A stretch of DNA of 64,000 nucleotides from Clavibacter michiganensis subsp. tessellarius (GCF_021922985.1 NZ_CP040788.1:3100001-3164000); one strand, 5' to 3'. Numbered from the stretch's first letter, positions 18,935-27,441 are shown. Notes: generated from the sequence alone by a model not told the origin. Made by a program: numbers and translations.

Positions 18935-18979
18935 ACACGACGCCCGTCCCCTCGGTGAGGGGGCGGGCGTCGTCGTGTG
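18935..18979 (+). terminator. Hairpin after catalase
   Basis: ACACGACGCCCG and CGGGCGTCGTCGTGT arms with C/G-rich inner pairing around GGTGA, 29 bases after the catalase stop. Confidence 0.7.
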
Positions 18980-19171
18980 CGTCGCTGGGTATGCGTCTTG
19001 GGTAACGAGATTTGCAATCCTGACCGACGACAAGACTTTGAACACTGCGTCTATGTGCACACTAAATGGCAGCAGGCGACTTATGCGCCCTTTTTTGGGG
19101 GATTGCCGCTGTCCTTCCTTAGTGCGAGATTCGTTAAAAGTCAGGGCATCAATCGACCCAGGAGTCCATTC

Positions 19172-19447
19172 ATGAGTGCTGTGATCACGGCCATTCACCT
19201 CAGTGCCGGAGAACGTCGGTACGATCGTATCGAGAGCGTCCGGTGGCGCATGTCCGATACTGGCCAGACCGGCCAGCACTCTGTCGCAGTCATGGTCACG
19301 TATATTGACCAAGGAAATGAAGTTTACGTCGAGTCTCCGACACGAGTCCGCGTTCGCGTGGCACGTCCCATGTATGGCTCGGCTTACATTCGAACCGAAG
19401 CGGACGGACGAGAAACGAACAACCTCTTGGCGCTACCAACTTACTGA
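19172..19447 (+). CDS. DUF3892 domain protein on a lower-GC islet
   Basis: A 91-residue protein matching DUF3892. It starts with AVITAIHLSAGERRYDRIE and VRWRM, has a middle segment like MVTYIDQGNEVYVE, and ends with the family signature YIRTEADGRETNNLLALP. AGGAG 7 bases before the ATG at 19172 sets the start; an open frame extends to 18977 but is unsupported. Codon use is strikingly different from the neighbours, with many A/T third positions (AAT, GTT, ATT, ACT), and the 5' flank is equally AT-rich, so recent acquisition is likely. Function is unknown; similar small proteins occur near mobile DNA. Confidence 0.8.
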   Translation: MSAVITAIHLSAGERRYDRIESVRWRMSDTGQTGQHSVAVMVTYIDQGNEVYVESPTRVRVRVARPMYGSAYIRTEADGRETNNLLALPTY

Positions 19448-19487
19448 ACGCCCGCATGCGATCCTGACGCTGCCCAGTGGTCATCGG

Positions 19488-20000
19488 TCACACCAGTGGC
19501 AGCTCCATCTCCAGGTCCTTCTGCGAGCGATCCAGCGCGTACGGCACGCTGCGACCCGTCAGCACGAAGCCGCGGCGCTCGTAGTAGGCGCGGGCGCGCG
19601 GGTTGTCCTCGTGGACCTCGAGCCGCACGGCGCGGGCCGTCGGCCGGTCGCGGGCCCAGGCGATCACGGCGTCGAGGAGGAGGTCGGTGACGCCCGCCGC
19701 GCGACCCCGGGCGTCGGGCGTGATGTAGACGCTCACGAGCATCACGCGCGTGGGATCCGCGGCCACGAACGCGTTCATCGCGCCGAGCCAGCGGCCGGTC
19801 GCGCGCTCCACGGCGACGTAGGCGGTGCTGCCCGGCTGCTCGGCGCGAGCGGTGCGGGCGCGCCAGTCCGACTCCGGCTGGGCGAGCGCGTGCTCGAGCG
19901 TCTCGAGGTACGCGAGCGGGGTGTCCTCGAGCATCTCGAGGCGGAGGGCGCGGTACTCGCGCCAGTCCTCGGCGCGGAGGCGGTGGATCACGGCGTCCAT
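19488..20000 (-). CDS. GNAT family N-acetyltransferase
   Basis: A 170-residue acetyl-CoA-dependent transferase. The acetyl-CoA loop region is MLVSVYITPDARGRAAGVTDLLLDA and the C-terminal strand-helix is NPRARAYYERRGFVLTGR. The ATG at 20000 is 4 bases after the stop of the NodA-like gene, so the two are one transcript. The substrate is unknown. Confidence 0.88.
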   Translation of the reverse strand: MDAVIHRLRAEDWREYRALRLEMLEDTPLAYLETLEHALAQPESDWRARTARAEQPGSTAYVAVERATGRWLGAMNAFVAADPTRVMLVSVYITPDARGRAAGVTDLLLDAVIAWARDRPTARAVRLEVHEDNPRARAYYERRGFVLTGRSVPYALDRSQKDLEMELPLV

Positions 20001-20004
20001 CGGA

Positions 20005-20580
20005 TCAGACCAGCTGGCCGTTCACGTGGAGGTCGCCGGCGGGGAGGGCGTCGGCGGGCGCCGTGACCGGCAGCGCCATCCAGCCGTGGTCCTGGTGCAC
20101 GACGCCCGCGGCGCCGAGGAGCGTGAAGCCGTTGTAGTGGCCGGTGCGGCCGTCGAGCGGCAGCCAGCCGTGGTGGGCGTAGTAGCCGGTGGTCTCGGCG
20201 CCGGTCTCGAGCAGGCCGAACGGGACGGCGAGGCGCGCGAGGGCACCGCGGATCCCGTCGGCGAGCAGCGTGCCGAGGCCCGCGCCCTGCCGGTCCGGAT
20301 GCACGGCGACCATGCCCGTGGATCCCATGAGCAGGTCGTCGGCCGGGTCGCCCCGGCCGTCGCCCACCTCGACGAACACGCGCCGGATGCCGGCGTGCGC
20401 CACGAGCGCGTCGCCGTCGTGCACGAGGATCCGCAGCTCCGGCTGCGCGCCCGCCCAGCTGCACGCACCCGCGTAGCCCGCGGCGAAGTCGGGGAAGGCG
20501 AGCGCCAGGAGCGCCGCGATCCGCTCGTGGTCGGCGACGTCGAGCGCGCCCTCGCGGACGACGGAGAGGCGGGGTCCCAT
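20005..20580 (-). CDS. NodA-like acyltransferase (GNAT fold)
   Basis: The 191 residues resemble rhizobial NodA in length and in several blocks: SWAGAQPELRILVHDG with VAHAGIRRVFVEVG (NodA has SWAGARPELR and AHLGLLRRFIKVG), VAVHPDRQGAGLGTLL for the acyl-CoA loop, LAVPFGLLETG, and the end LPAGDLHVNGQLV. NodA transfers a fatty acyl chain to the free amine of a chitooligosaccharide. Here the acceptor is unknown and many NodA-like proteins in non-nodulating bacteria are uncharacterised. The ATG at 20580 follows a short gap, and a GNAT gene follows 4 bases downstream. An ordinary acetyltransferase remains possible. Confidence 0.7.
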   Translation of the reverse strand: MGPRLSVVREGALDVADHERIAALLALAFPDFAAGYAGACSWAGAQPELRILVHDGDALVAHAGIRRVFVEVGDGRGDPADDLLMGSTGMVAVHPDRQGAGLGTLLADGIRGALARLAVPFGLLETGAETTGYYAHHGWLPLDGRTGHYNGFTLLGAAGVVHQDHGWMALPVTAPADALPAGDLHVNGQLV

Positions 20581-20654
20581 GGGTCGAGGCTAGCGGCCGG
20601 TCACGCGGGTGTCCGGGCCCGGCCCGCGGCCCGGTCGCGCGGCCCGCCCGCCCG

Positions 20655-20660
20655 TAGGGT
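20655..20660 (+). promoter_or_regulatory. -10 hexamer TAGGGT, 7 bases before the permease ATG
   Basis: The TANNNT spacing fits a leaderless or very short leader for the gene at 20668. A GGTGGAG overlaps it and could instead serve as a ribosome site. Confidence 0.4.
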
Positions 20661-20667
20661 GGAGCGC

Positions 20668-21840
20668 ATGACCACCCCGCAGTCCGTCTGGCAGGACAAG
20701 CTCGGCCGCCTCTCCATCCGCTGCGTGCAGATCCTGGCGGTCCTCGTGGTCGCCATCGCGATCGTGTACGCCGCCATCTCGCTCAAGCTCGTCGTGATCC
20801 CGGTGATCATCGCGCTGATCCTCGCCTGCGCCGTGCGCCCCCTCGTGCTCTGGATGGAGCGCCGCGGCGTCCCGGACGCGCTCGCCGCGGCCATCGCGCT
20901 CCTCACGGGCCTCGTGCTCTTCGGCGGCGCGATCACGCTCGTCGTCTTCGGCGTGCAGAGCCAGTGGCCGACCCTCGTGAAGGCCACCAGCGAGGGCGTC
21001 GACCGGCTGCAGGCGGTCGTCGAGGAGGGCGGCCTGCCCATCGACACCGCGCAGATCGACTCGTTCCGCCAGTCCGCGGTCGACTTCCTCACGAGCAGCC
21101 AGTTCGGATCCGGCGCCATAGCGGGCGTCTCCGCCGCGGCCGAGGTCGTCACCGGAGCGGTGCTCGGGCTCGTGGTCTTCTTCTACTTCGTCAAGGACGG
21201 GCCGCGGATCTGGGCCTTCCTCATCCGCCCGTTCCGCGGCCGCGGTCGCAAGCGCGCCGTGCGCGTGGGCCACGAGGGCGCGAAGGTGCTGGGCGGCTAC
21301 ATCCGCGGCACCGCGACGGTCGCGCTCGTCGACACCGTGTTCATCGGTGCCGGCCTCCTCATCCTCGGCGTGCCGCTGGCGCTGCCGCTCGCGCTCGTGG
21401 TGTTCATCGGCGCCTTCGTGCCGATCGTCGGCGCCACCGTCGCGGGCATCCTCGCGGCGCTCGTCGCGCTGGTCACGAACGACCTGACGACAGCGCTCGT
21501 CGTGGTCGGCATCGTGGTCCTCGTGAACCAGCTCGAGGGCAACCTGCTGCAGCCGGTGGTGCTCGGCAACGCGCTCAAGCTGCACGGGCTCGTCGTGCTG
21601 CTGGCCCTGACCGCCGGCACGATCCTCGGCGGCATCGTCGGCGCGATCCTCTCGGTGCCGCTCACGGCCGTCGCCTGGACCGCATGGAAGATCGTGATGG
21701 AGCCCGATGAGGAGGAGCCGGCCGACGCCAGCCCGCGGTCGGCGGAGGCGCCCCCGGGGAAGCGCGGCGTGCGCGGCCTCACCTCGCTGCTCACGGGCCG
21801 CCCCTCGGCTCCCGCGACCACGACGCACGCCGACCGATGA
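20668..21840 (+). CDS. AI-2E family transporter
   Basis: A 390-residue polytopic membrane protein of the AI-2 exporter (PerM/TqsA/YdiK) family. Two N-terminal segments (ILAVLVVAIAIVYAAI and VVIPVIIALILACAVRPL) are followed by a long soluble stretch (about 95-160) and the conserved C-terminal half with YFVKDGPRIW, IGAFVPIVGATVAGILAAL and NQLEGNLLQPVVLG. The last 45 residues are a charged cytosolic tail. The family exports small solutes or exchanges Na+/H+; the name does not prove autoinducer transport. It overlaps the next gene by ATGA. Confidence 0.9.
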   Translation: MTTPQSVWQDKLGRLSIRCVQILAVLVVAIAIVYAAISLKLVVIPVIIALILACAVRPLVLWMERRGVPDALAAAIALLTGLVLFGGAITLVVFGVQSQWPTLVKATSEGVDRLQAVVEEGGLPIDTAQIDSFRQSAVDFLTSSQFGSGAIAGVSAAAEVVTGAVLGLVVFFYFVKDGPRIWAFLIRPFRGRGRKRAVRVGHEGAKVLGGYIRGTATVALVDTVFIGAGLLILGVPLALPLALVVFIGAFVPIVGATVAGILAALVALVTNDLTTALVVVGIVVLVNQLEGNLLQPVVLGNALKLHGLVVLLALTAGTILGGIVGAILSVPLTAVAWTAWKIVMEPDEEEPADASPRSAEAPPGKRGVRGLTSLLTGRPSAPATTTHADR

Positions 21841-22637
21841 GCGCCGCCGGCGCCGCGTCCCGTCTCCAGCGCAAGCCCGGCTTCGCGGTCGCGGCCCGCC
21901 TCGGGCACGCGGTCAACGGCCTGCTCCACCTCCTCATCGGCGTCGTCGCGTTCCGCCTCGCGACGGGCACGGGCGGCGGCGGGGCCGACCAGTCCGGCGC
22001 GCTCGGCTCCATCGCCCAGACGCCGGGCGGCCGCGTGCTGCTCTGGATCATCGTGGCGGGCCTCGTCGGCCTCGGCCTCTGGCAGCTCGTGGAGACCGTG
22101 CTCGCGCGCGGCGACGACGCGAAGGGCACCTGGGCGGCGCGCGCGAAGGAGCTCGGCAAGGCCGTGGCCTACCTCGTCATCGCGTCCACCGCCCTGCGCT
22201 TCGCGACCGGCGGATCCAGCGACTCGTCCGAGCAGACCCAGTCGCTCAGCGCGCGCGTCCTCGCGGCGCCCGGCGGCGTCGTGATGCTCGTGCTCGTGGG
22301 GCTCGGCGTCATCGCGGTGGGCGTCTACTTCGCCTACAAGGGCGGCACGAAGCGCTTCCAGGAGGACATCTCGGTGCCCGCGGGCTCGCTCGCCCGCGGG
22401 ATCACCGCGCTCGGCGTGGCCGGGTACATCGCCAAGGGCGTGGCGCTCGTCGCGGTCGGCGTGCTGTTCGTCGTCGGCGCCGTGACGGCCGACCCGAGTC
22501 GCGCCACGGGGCTCGACGGCGCGCTCCAGTCGCTCGCGCAGCTGCCGGCCGGCGTCGCCGTCCTCGCGATCACGGGCCTCGGCCTCATCGCGTACGGCCT
22601 CTACTGCGGCGCCCGCGCGCGCTACGCGACCCTGTGA
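21837..22637 (+). CDS. DUF1206 integral membrane protein
   Basis: The 266 residues are made of three repeated units of roughly 70-80 residues, each with two hydrophobic helices (ARLGHAVNGLLHLLIGVVAF, GKAVAYLVIASTALRF and ALGVAGYIAKGVALVAVGV mark the unit starts). This is the DUF1206 pattern. Function is unknown. It is coupled to the AI-2E gene by ATGA and to the PhzF gene by GTGA, so the three form one operon. Confidence 0.87.
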   Translation: MSAAGAASRLQRKPGFAVAARLGHAVNGLLHLLIGVVAFRLATGTGGGGADQSGALGSIAQTPGGRVLLWIIVAGLVGLGLWQLVETVLARGDDAKGTWAARAKELGKAVAYLVIASTALRFATGGSSDSSEQTQSLSARVLAAPGGVVMLVLVGLGVIAVGVYFAYKGGTKRFQEDISVPAGSLARGITALGVAGYIAKGVALVAVGVLFVVGAVTADPSRATGLDGALQSLAQLPAGVAVLAITGLGLIAYGLYCGARARYATL

Positions 22638-23374
22638 CCGTGCGTCCGGTCGTCGCCCTCGACGGCGTACGGCCGGACGAGGTGCACGTCGTGCGCGTGT
22701 TCGCGGACGCCGACGGGCGGCACGGCAACGAGCTCGGGATCGTCCTCGCGTCGGCGCGCACGGAGGGGCGGGAGCTCACGATCGCCGCGACGCTCGGCTT
22801 CAGCGAGACCGTGTTCGTGGACGCGGTCGACGGCCCGGACGCGGATCCGCGCGGCGCGGCCGTCCGCATCCTCACACCCGCCCGCGAGCTGCCCTTCGCC
22901 GGGCACCCGACCGTCGGCACCGCCTGGTGGCTGGCCTCGCGCGGCGTGCCGGTCGATCACCTGCGCGTGCCCGCCGGGGTCGTCGCCGTGACGCACGGCA
23001 ACGACGTCGTGCGCGTCGCCGCCGATCCCGCGTGGGGCCCCAAGTTCGCCTGGCGCGAGCTGCCGTCCGTCGCGGACCTCACCGCGCTCGACCTGCAGGC
23101 CGCCGTCGCGGACGCGACCGCCGACCACCTCTACGCGTGGGCGTGGATCGACGAGGCCGCGGGCGCGATCCGCTCGCGCATGGCCGCTCCCGCGCTCGGG
23201 GTCCCCGAGGACGAGGCGACCGGATCCGCCGCCCTCCGCATCACCGCGCACCTCGGCCGCGACCTCCGCATCACGCAGGGCCGCGGCAGCGAGCTGGTGA
23301 CGCGGCTGCTACCGGACGGCCGGGCCGAGGTCGGCGGGCGCACGGTCGCGGACCGCGTGATCCCGCTGCCCTGA
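22634..23374 (+). CDS. PhzF family phenazine-biosynthesis-like epimerase/isomerase
   Basis: A 246-residue enzyme of the PhzF fold. The signature segments are VRVFADADGRHGNELGIV, LGFSETVFVD with the catalytic Glu, LPFAGHPTVGTAWWL and EDEATGSAA. Family members are cofactor-independent isomerases, epimerases or hydratases. NELGIV replaces the usual GNPLAVV. The GTG at 22634 overlaps the DUF1206 stop. No phenazine genes are nearby, so it is a housekeeping or accessory isomerase of unknown substrate. Confidence 0.87.
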   Translation: MTVRPVVALDGVRPDEVHVVRVFADADGRHGNELGIVLASARTEGRELTIAATLGFSETVFVDAVDGPDADPRGAAVRILTPARELPFAGHPTVGTAWWLASRGVPVDHLRVPAGVVAVTHGNDVVRVAADPAWGPKFAWRELPSVADLTALDLQAAVADATADHLYAWAWIDEAAGAIRSRMAAPALGVPEDEATGSAALRITAHLGRDLRITQGRGSELVTRLLPDGRAEVGGRTVADRVIPLP

Positions 23375-23412
23375 CGCCTGACGCCTGACGCCTGACGCCT
23401 GACGCCCGACGC
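23371..23412. repeat. Tandem repeat, 6 x 7 bases (CTGACGC)
   Basis: Five exact CTGACGC units and one CCGACGC. The array begins at the last codons of the PhzF gene (its TGA stop is inside the first unit) and fills the gap before the convergent CNNM/CorC gene. Confidence 0.9.
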
Positions 23413-23420
23413 CCGCGCCG

Positions 23421-24752
23421 CTACGCCGTCGTGCGCTCGGCCGGCCCTGATGCCTCGGCGTCGCCGTCCGTCGGCTCCTCGCGTGGCACGACGAGGATCT
23501 CCGAGATCCGTCGCCGGTCGAGCGCGGTCACCTGGAGGGTCACGCCGTCGACCTCGACCGAGTCGCCGACCTGCGCGAGCCGCCCGAGGTTCTCGATGAC
23601 GAAGCCCGCCACCGTGTCGGACGCCGAGTCGGGCAGCTTCACGCCCGTGGCCTCCTCGAAGTCCTGGAAGTTGAGGCGGCCGTCGATCGTGCCGCCGTCC
23701 TCCGCGAGGTCGCGCGCGGCGGAGTCGGTGTCGTACTCGTCGAAGATCTCGCCCACGACCTCCTCCACGAGGTCCTCGAGCGTGACGATGCCGTCGGTGC
23801 CGCCGTACTCGTCCACGATCACGGCGATCTGGTGGCCCTCGGCGCGCATCATCGTGAGCGTCGGCAGCACGCGTGCGGTCGCCGGCAGGTACGGGATCGG
23901 GCGAAGGATCTCGGACACGGGCCGCTCCGGATCCGCCGCGATGGCCTGGTACAGGTCGCGCACGTGCACGAAGCCGATGACGTCGTCGATGCTCTTGTCC
24001 ATCACCGGATATCGCGAGTACGGCCGGTCCTGCACGTCGAGCCCGGCGTCGCGGACGGTGCCGGCGCCGTCGAGCGCGGCGATCTCGGGCCGCGGCTTCA
24101 TCACCTCGCTGAGCTGGCGGTGGCGGAGGGAGAGCACGTCGTCGAGGATCCGGCGCTCGTCGTCCGGGAGGCCCTCGTGGCTGGAGACGATGTCGCGGAG
24201 CTCCTCCTCGCTCATCTCCTCGCCCGTCTTGTGCGGGTCGCCGCCGAGGAGGCGGACGACGAGGTCGGTCGAGACGGAGAGCAGCCAGATCACGGGGCGC
24301 ATGAGGATCGCGAACCCGTTGAGCACGGGCGCGACGCCGTACGCGAAGCCCGCGTTGCGCTGGATCGCGAGGCGCTTGGGCGCGAGCTCGCCGAGGACGA
24401 GCGAGAGGTACGCGATCACCAGGGTGAGGAGGAGCGTGGCGACCGTGGACGCGAGCCCGGACTCCAGGCCCCACGACTCCAGGAGCGGGACGACGGACGG
24501 CGCGATGGACGAGGCGCCGTACGCGGCGGACGCGAACCCGGCGACGGTCACGCCGATCTGCACCGCCGCGAGGAAGGTGTTGGGGTTCCGGGCGAGCGCG
24601 GCGACCTTCTCACCGCGGCGGCCGCGGGCGGCGAGGGCGTTGAGCTGGCCCTCGCGGAGGGTGACGAGCGCCATCTCCGTGGCGGCGAAGACGCCGCCGA
24701 CGAGCACGAACACCACGACCAGGACGATGTTGAGGAGGAGGTCGCCGTTCAC
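23421..24752 (-). CDS. CNNM/CorC (hemolysin C-like) membrane protein with CBS pair
   Basis: 443 residues: an N-terminal DUF21/CNNM membrane domain (about 1-190, starting LLLNIVLVVVFVLVGGVFAA and including AYLSLVLGELAPKRLAI), a CBS pair (about 205-330, with VMKPRPEIAAL and RYPVMDKSIDDVIGFV) and a CorC/HlyC C-terminal domain (about 345-430). IVDEYGGTDGIVTLEDLVEE is diagnostic. The family is linked to Mg2+/Co2+ efflux; hemolysin is a historical name. The start is GTG at 24752, with no clear ribosome site. Confidence 0.92.
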   Translation of the reverse strand: MNGDLLLNIVLVVVFVLVGGVFAATEMALVTLREGQLNALAARGRRGEKVAALARNPNTFLAAVQIGVTVAGFASAAYGASSIAPSVVPLLESWGLESGLASTVATLLLTLVIAYLSLVLGELAPKRLAIQRNAGFAYGVAPVLNGFAILMRPVIWLLSVSTDLVVRLLGGDPHKTGEEMSEEELRDIVSSHEGLPDDERRILDDVLSLRHRQLSEVMKPRPEIAALDGAGTVRDAGLDVQDRPYSRYPVMDKSIDDVIGFVHVRDLYQAIAADPERPVSEILRPIPYLPATARVLPTLTMMRAEGHQIAVIVDEYGGTDGIVTLEDLVEEVVGEIFDEYDTDSAARDLAEDGGTIDGRLNFQDFEEATGVKLPDSASDTVAGFVIENLGRLAQVGDSVEVDGVTLQVTALDRRRISEILVVPREEPTDGDAEASGPAERTTA

Positions 24753-24946
24753 GAGCGGGTGCCGCTCGGGCGGGCGCCGCTCGAGCGGCTCGTGGCGAGG
24801 AGGGCGGCGCGGAGGGTGCGGGGCGTGCCCGGGGTCGTCCGGGCGCCGGGACTGTGGCTGTCGGGAGCGGGCTCCCGCGCGGTTCTGTGCATGGATCGAG
24901 GGTAGTGGAGCGGGTGGGGAAATAGCCGGGGCGGGTGCTCGTGCCC

Positions 24947-24952
24947 TAGCGT
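24947..24952 (+). promoter_or_regulatory. -10 hexamer TAGCGT, 7 bases before ATG
   Basis: TANNNT at leaderless spacing for the membrane protein gene at 24960, which has no ribosome site. Confidence 0.45.
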
Positions 24953-24959
24953 CGACGGC

Positions 24960-25403
24960 ATGCAGCAGCAGTGGATCGGATCATCGGGCTGGCTCGTCCT
25001 CGCGCTCGTCAACGCGGGCCTCGCGGAGCAGAAGGGCCGGTCGAGGTGGACCTGGTTCCTCGTCTCGCTGCTCCTCGGGCCCATCGCGACGTTCTTCATC
25101 GTGACGTGGGAGCGGGCCCCGGCGCGTCCCGTCGGCGCCCCGCAGGAGGGCCCGACCAACGGGCTCCTCGCGGTGGGCGTGGGGCTCGCGGCCCTGGCGG
25201 TGGTCAGCGCGGTGGTGGCGGCGGTCGGCGGCGCCACCGGGACGCAGGTGCTCGGGGGCGGGATCGGCGGCGACACCGGCCTGTGGCTCCTGGCCGCCGC
25301 GCTCGCGGTGGTGGCCGTGGTCTCCCTGGTGCTGCACGTGCTCGCGCACCGGCGGTGGGCGGCGCTGCGGTCGGCCCAGGCGGAGGCCGACAGGTCGCGC
25401 TGA
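24960..25403 (+). CDS. Small membrane protein, unrecognised
   Basis: A 147-residue protein with about four hydrophobic segments: an N-terminal pair (GWLVLALVNAGLAEQKG, then WTWFLVSLLLGPIATFFIV) and a C-terminal pair (LLAVGVGLAALAVVSAVVAA and LWLLAAALAVVAVVSLVL). The first pair resembles the short membrane repeat found in many actinobacterial hypothetical proteins. No domain is recognised. It is divergent from the CNNM/CorC gene and ends 12 bases before the convergent kinase-like gene. Confidence 0.7.
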   Translation: MQQQWIGSSGWLVLALVNAGLAEQKGRSRWTWFLVSLLLGPIATFFIVTWERAPARPVGAPQEGPTNGLLAVGVGLAALAVVSAVVAAVGGATGTQVLGGGIGGDTGLWLLAAALAVVAVVSLVLHVLAHRRWAALRSAQAEADRSR

Positions 25404-25415
25404 CGCGTCAGGCCG

Positions 25416-26012
25416 TCAGGCCGTCGGCTCCCCGGCGACCGGTCGGGCGTCGAGCAGAATGTCCGCCGCCGCACGCGGCGCGAAGCGGGCGTCGAAGTCG
25501 CGCTCGTTCGGGATCCAGACGTCCTGCCAGAGCGCGACGTGGTCGCGGCCGAGCCGGGCATCACGGACCATGCCGCGGGCGGACGCCGTCGCGAGGTCCA
25601 CGTCGCACCAGACTGCGAGGTCGATCCACGGCCGGGCCTCCGGGTGCAGCAGCCCGATGACGTCGACCACCAGGAGGTCCGTCGCGGGCAGCGGCTCGGG
25701 AACGCCGAGGGCGCGGCGGCTCCAGTCGTATCGGCGGAAGGATCCGTGTCGGCCGGAGCGCAGCGGATCCAGCACCTCCTCCACGAGCCGCGTCCGCTCG
25801 ACGCCGTCCCAATCGGACGACCTGCGATGCGACCGCGCCGGATCGAGGAAGTCGTCGCCCCGCAGCCGCACGGCACCGGGCAGGGCGGCCGCCAGCCGCC
25901 GGGCGAGCGTCGACTTCCCGGATCCGCCGTAGCCGGAGACCCCGACGACGAGAGGGCGGTCCGCCGCCGCGCGCAGGTCCCGCATCCACCGGGCGAGCTC
26001 GGATGCGTCCAT
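25416..26012 (-). CDS. Uridine-kinase-like P-loop protein
   Basis: A 198-residue cytosolic P-loop NTPase. The Walker A is GYGGSGKST (residues 28-36) with LVVDVIGLLHPEARPW as the Walker B/lid region and RLRGDDFLDPARS near the substrate site. It resembles the uridine kinase/phosphoribulokinase group that phosphorylates small hydroxylated metabolites. The ATG at 26012 lies 6 bases from a TACGCT hexamer and lacks a ribosome site, so it is probably leaderless. The substrate is unknown. Confidence 0.8.
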   Translation of the reverse strand: MDASELARWMRDLRAAADRPLVVGVSGYGGSGKSTLARRLAAALPGAVRLRGDDFLDPARSHRRSSDWDGVERTRLVEEVLDPLRSGRHGSFRRYDWSRRALGVPEPLPATDLLVVDVIGLLHPEARPWIDLAVWCDVDLATASARGMVRDARLGRDHVALWQDVWIPNERDFDARFAPRAAADILLDARPVAGEPTA

Positions 26013-26018
26013 GTCGCG

Positions 26019-26024
26019 AGCGTA
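26019..26024 (-). promoter_or_regulatory. -10 hexamer TACGCT, 6 bases before ATG
   Basis: TANNNT at leaderless spacing for the kinase-like gene starting at 26012. Confidence 0.45.
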
Positions 26025-26128
26025 GGGGGGACGGTCGGCGATGCGCCATCGCGTCGGCACGGGCGGCCCGCCCGACCGGCCCGGGCGATCCGACGTGCCG
26101 GCCGAGGATCGGCGCCCGGCTCCGCTCC

Positions 26129-27358
26129 TCAGCCGCGCAGCCGCGGATAGGCGGCGAGCGTCGGCGCGTGGCGCGCGCTCGTGAGGAGGAAGCGGTCGGC
26201 CAGCCCGCGCACCGGCCGGCTCGCGGCCACCCGCACGGCCCCGCGCAGCGCCCTCTGCCCGAGCGCCGACGACGGATGGGTGAGCCGCGCGCCTCCCGGC
26301 GGGAGCCCCTGCGCGCTGTCGGCGTACCGCCGCAGCTGCGCCTCGTAGCGCGCGAAGGCGGCCTCGAAGGTGTCGGCGGGATCGGCGAGCACGCCTCCCA
26401 GCTCGCCCGCGAGCACGTGGGCGGCGACGAGCGAGAGGGTCGTGCCCATGCCCGTGGGGCCGGATCCCCAGGCCGCGTCGCCCAGGAGCGCGATGCGCCC
26501 CTTCGACCACGTCGAGACGATCACCTGCTCCATGCGCTGCGTGTAGAACTCGTCCGGTCGCGCCTGGAACCCGTCGAGGATCCGCTCGACCTGCCAGCCC
26601 GTGCCGCGGAAGCGCGCGCGGAGCACGGTCATCTGCGCGTCGAACGGCAGCTGCTCGAACCCGGACGGCTCCGACTCGAACGACAGGCTCGCGCGGATCG
26701 TGCCCTCGTCGTCGGGCCGGATGGTGGCGTTCCGCGCGCCGCGTCCCGTGAGGAAGTCCCAGTAGCCGGTGTCGCCGGCGATGCGGTCGATCGTCCCGTA
26801 GGCGATGCTCACGCCGTGGTCGCGGAGCGTGGTCTCCTCGGCGAAGGCCAGCCGGCGCGTGCGGGAGCTGCGTCCCTCGGCGACGAGCAGGAGGTCGTAG
26901 CGCTCGCGGGATCCGCTCGCGAGCTCCACGTCGACCCCGGTGGCGTCCTGGCGCACCCCCGTCACGAAGTCGCCGTAGCGGAGTTCGACGTCGTCCCGCA
27001 CGAGGTCGACGAGGATCCCCGCGAACCTGCCGCGCAGGATCTCCACCTCCGCCGTCGGCCCGTCCTCGCCCTCGGCGCGCGGGAACGTCGCGAGGACGCG
27101 CCCCTCCTCGTCGACGAAGCGCGTCCCGTCCTCGCCCGTGAGGTTCGCCATGACGACGTCCTCGATGCCCATGCGCCGGAGGACGTCACGGCCGAGACCG
27201 CGCACGTCGATGTTCTGCCCCGCCTGGCGCGGCTCGACCGAGCGCTCGAGCAGGGTCACGTCGAAGCCCTCGCGGTGCAGGCCCCAGGCGAGAGCGGGTC
27301 CGGCGATGCTGGCTCCCGTCACGAGGACCCTCGGGCGGTGGTGGGTGATGTCGGCCAT
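26129..27358 (-). CDS. FAD-dependent monooxygenase (PHBH-fold)
   Basis: A 409-residue flavoprotein of the p-hydroxybenzoate hydroxylase class. VLVTGASIAGPALAWGL carries the FAD GxGxxG variant, VAEGRSSRTRRL is the DG-like motif, and GRIALLGDAAWGSGPTGMGT is the GD motif that contacts the flavin ribityl. Residues 1-45 are typical of TetX/PHBH-like aromatic or antibiotic hydroxylases. AGGAG precedes the ATG at 27358. It is divergent from a MarR regulator with two palindromes between them, so it is probably induced by an aromatic or xenobiotic ligand of that regulator. Confidence 0.9.
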   Translation of the reverse strand: MADITHHRPRVLVTGASIAGPALAWGLHREGFDVTLLERSVEPRQAGQNIDVRGLGRDVLRRMGIEDVVMANLTGEDGTRFVDEEGRVLATFPRAEGEDGPTAEVEILRGRFAGILVDLVRDDVELRYGDFVTGVRQDATGVDVELASGSRERYDLLLVAEGRSSRTRRLAFAEETTLRDHGVSIAYGTIDRIAGDTGYWDFLTGRGARNATIRPDDEGTIRASLSFESEPSGFEQLPFDAQMTVLRARFRGTGWQVERILDGFQARPDEFYTQRMEQVIVSTWSKGRIALLGDAAWGSGPTGMGTTLSLVAAHVLAGELGGVLADPADTFEAAFARYEAQLRRYADSAQGLPPGGARLTHPSSALGQRALRGAVRVAASRPVRGLADRFLLTSARHAPTLAAYPRLRG

Positions 27359-27384
27359 GCGGTGATCTCCTCTTGCCGTCGAGC

Positions 27385-27404
27385 GGACCCGGGATCCCGG
27401 GTCC
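27385..27404. promoter_or_regulatory. Perfect 20-base palindrome in the monooxygenase-marR gap
   Basis: GGACCCGGGATCCCGGGTCC reads the same on both strands. It lies upstream of the -10 (TAGACT, 27408-27413) of the MarR gene, so it could be a second operator or an activator site. Its high GC means part of the symmetry could be chance. Confidence 0.5.
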
Positions 27405-27426
27405 GAGTAGACTCTATGGCGGAGAT

Positions 27427-27441
27427 GCTTCACCGTGAAGC
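27427..27441. promoter_or_regulatory. Putative MarR operator GCTTCAC-C-GTGAAGC
   Basis: A perfect 15-base inverted repeat 13 bases after the TAGACT hexamer (27408-27413), within the likely MarR leader. A further half-site (GATGCTTCG) follows at 27448. The position suits autorepression. Confidence 0.6.

Noticed and set aside
18977..19171. Longer start for the DUF3892 gene
   Set aside because: DUF3892 similarity and a good AGGAG both point to the ATG at 19172; the upstream part has no similarity.
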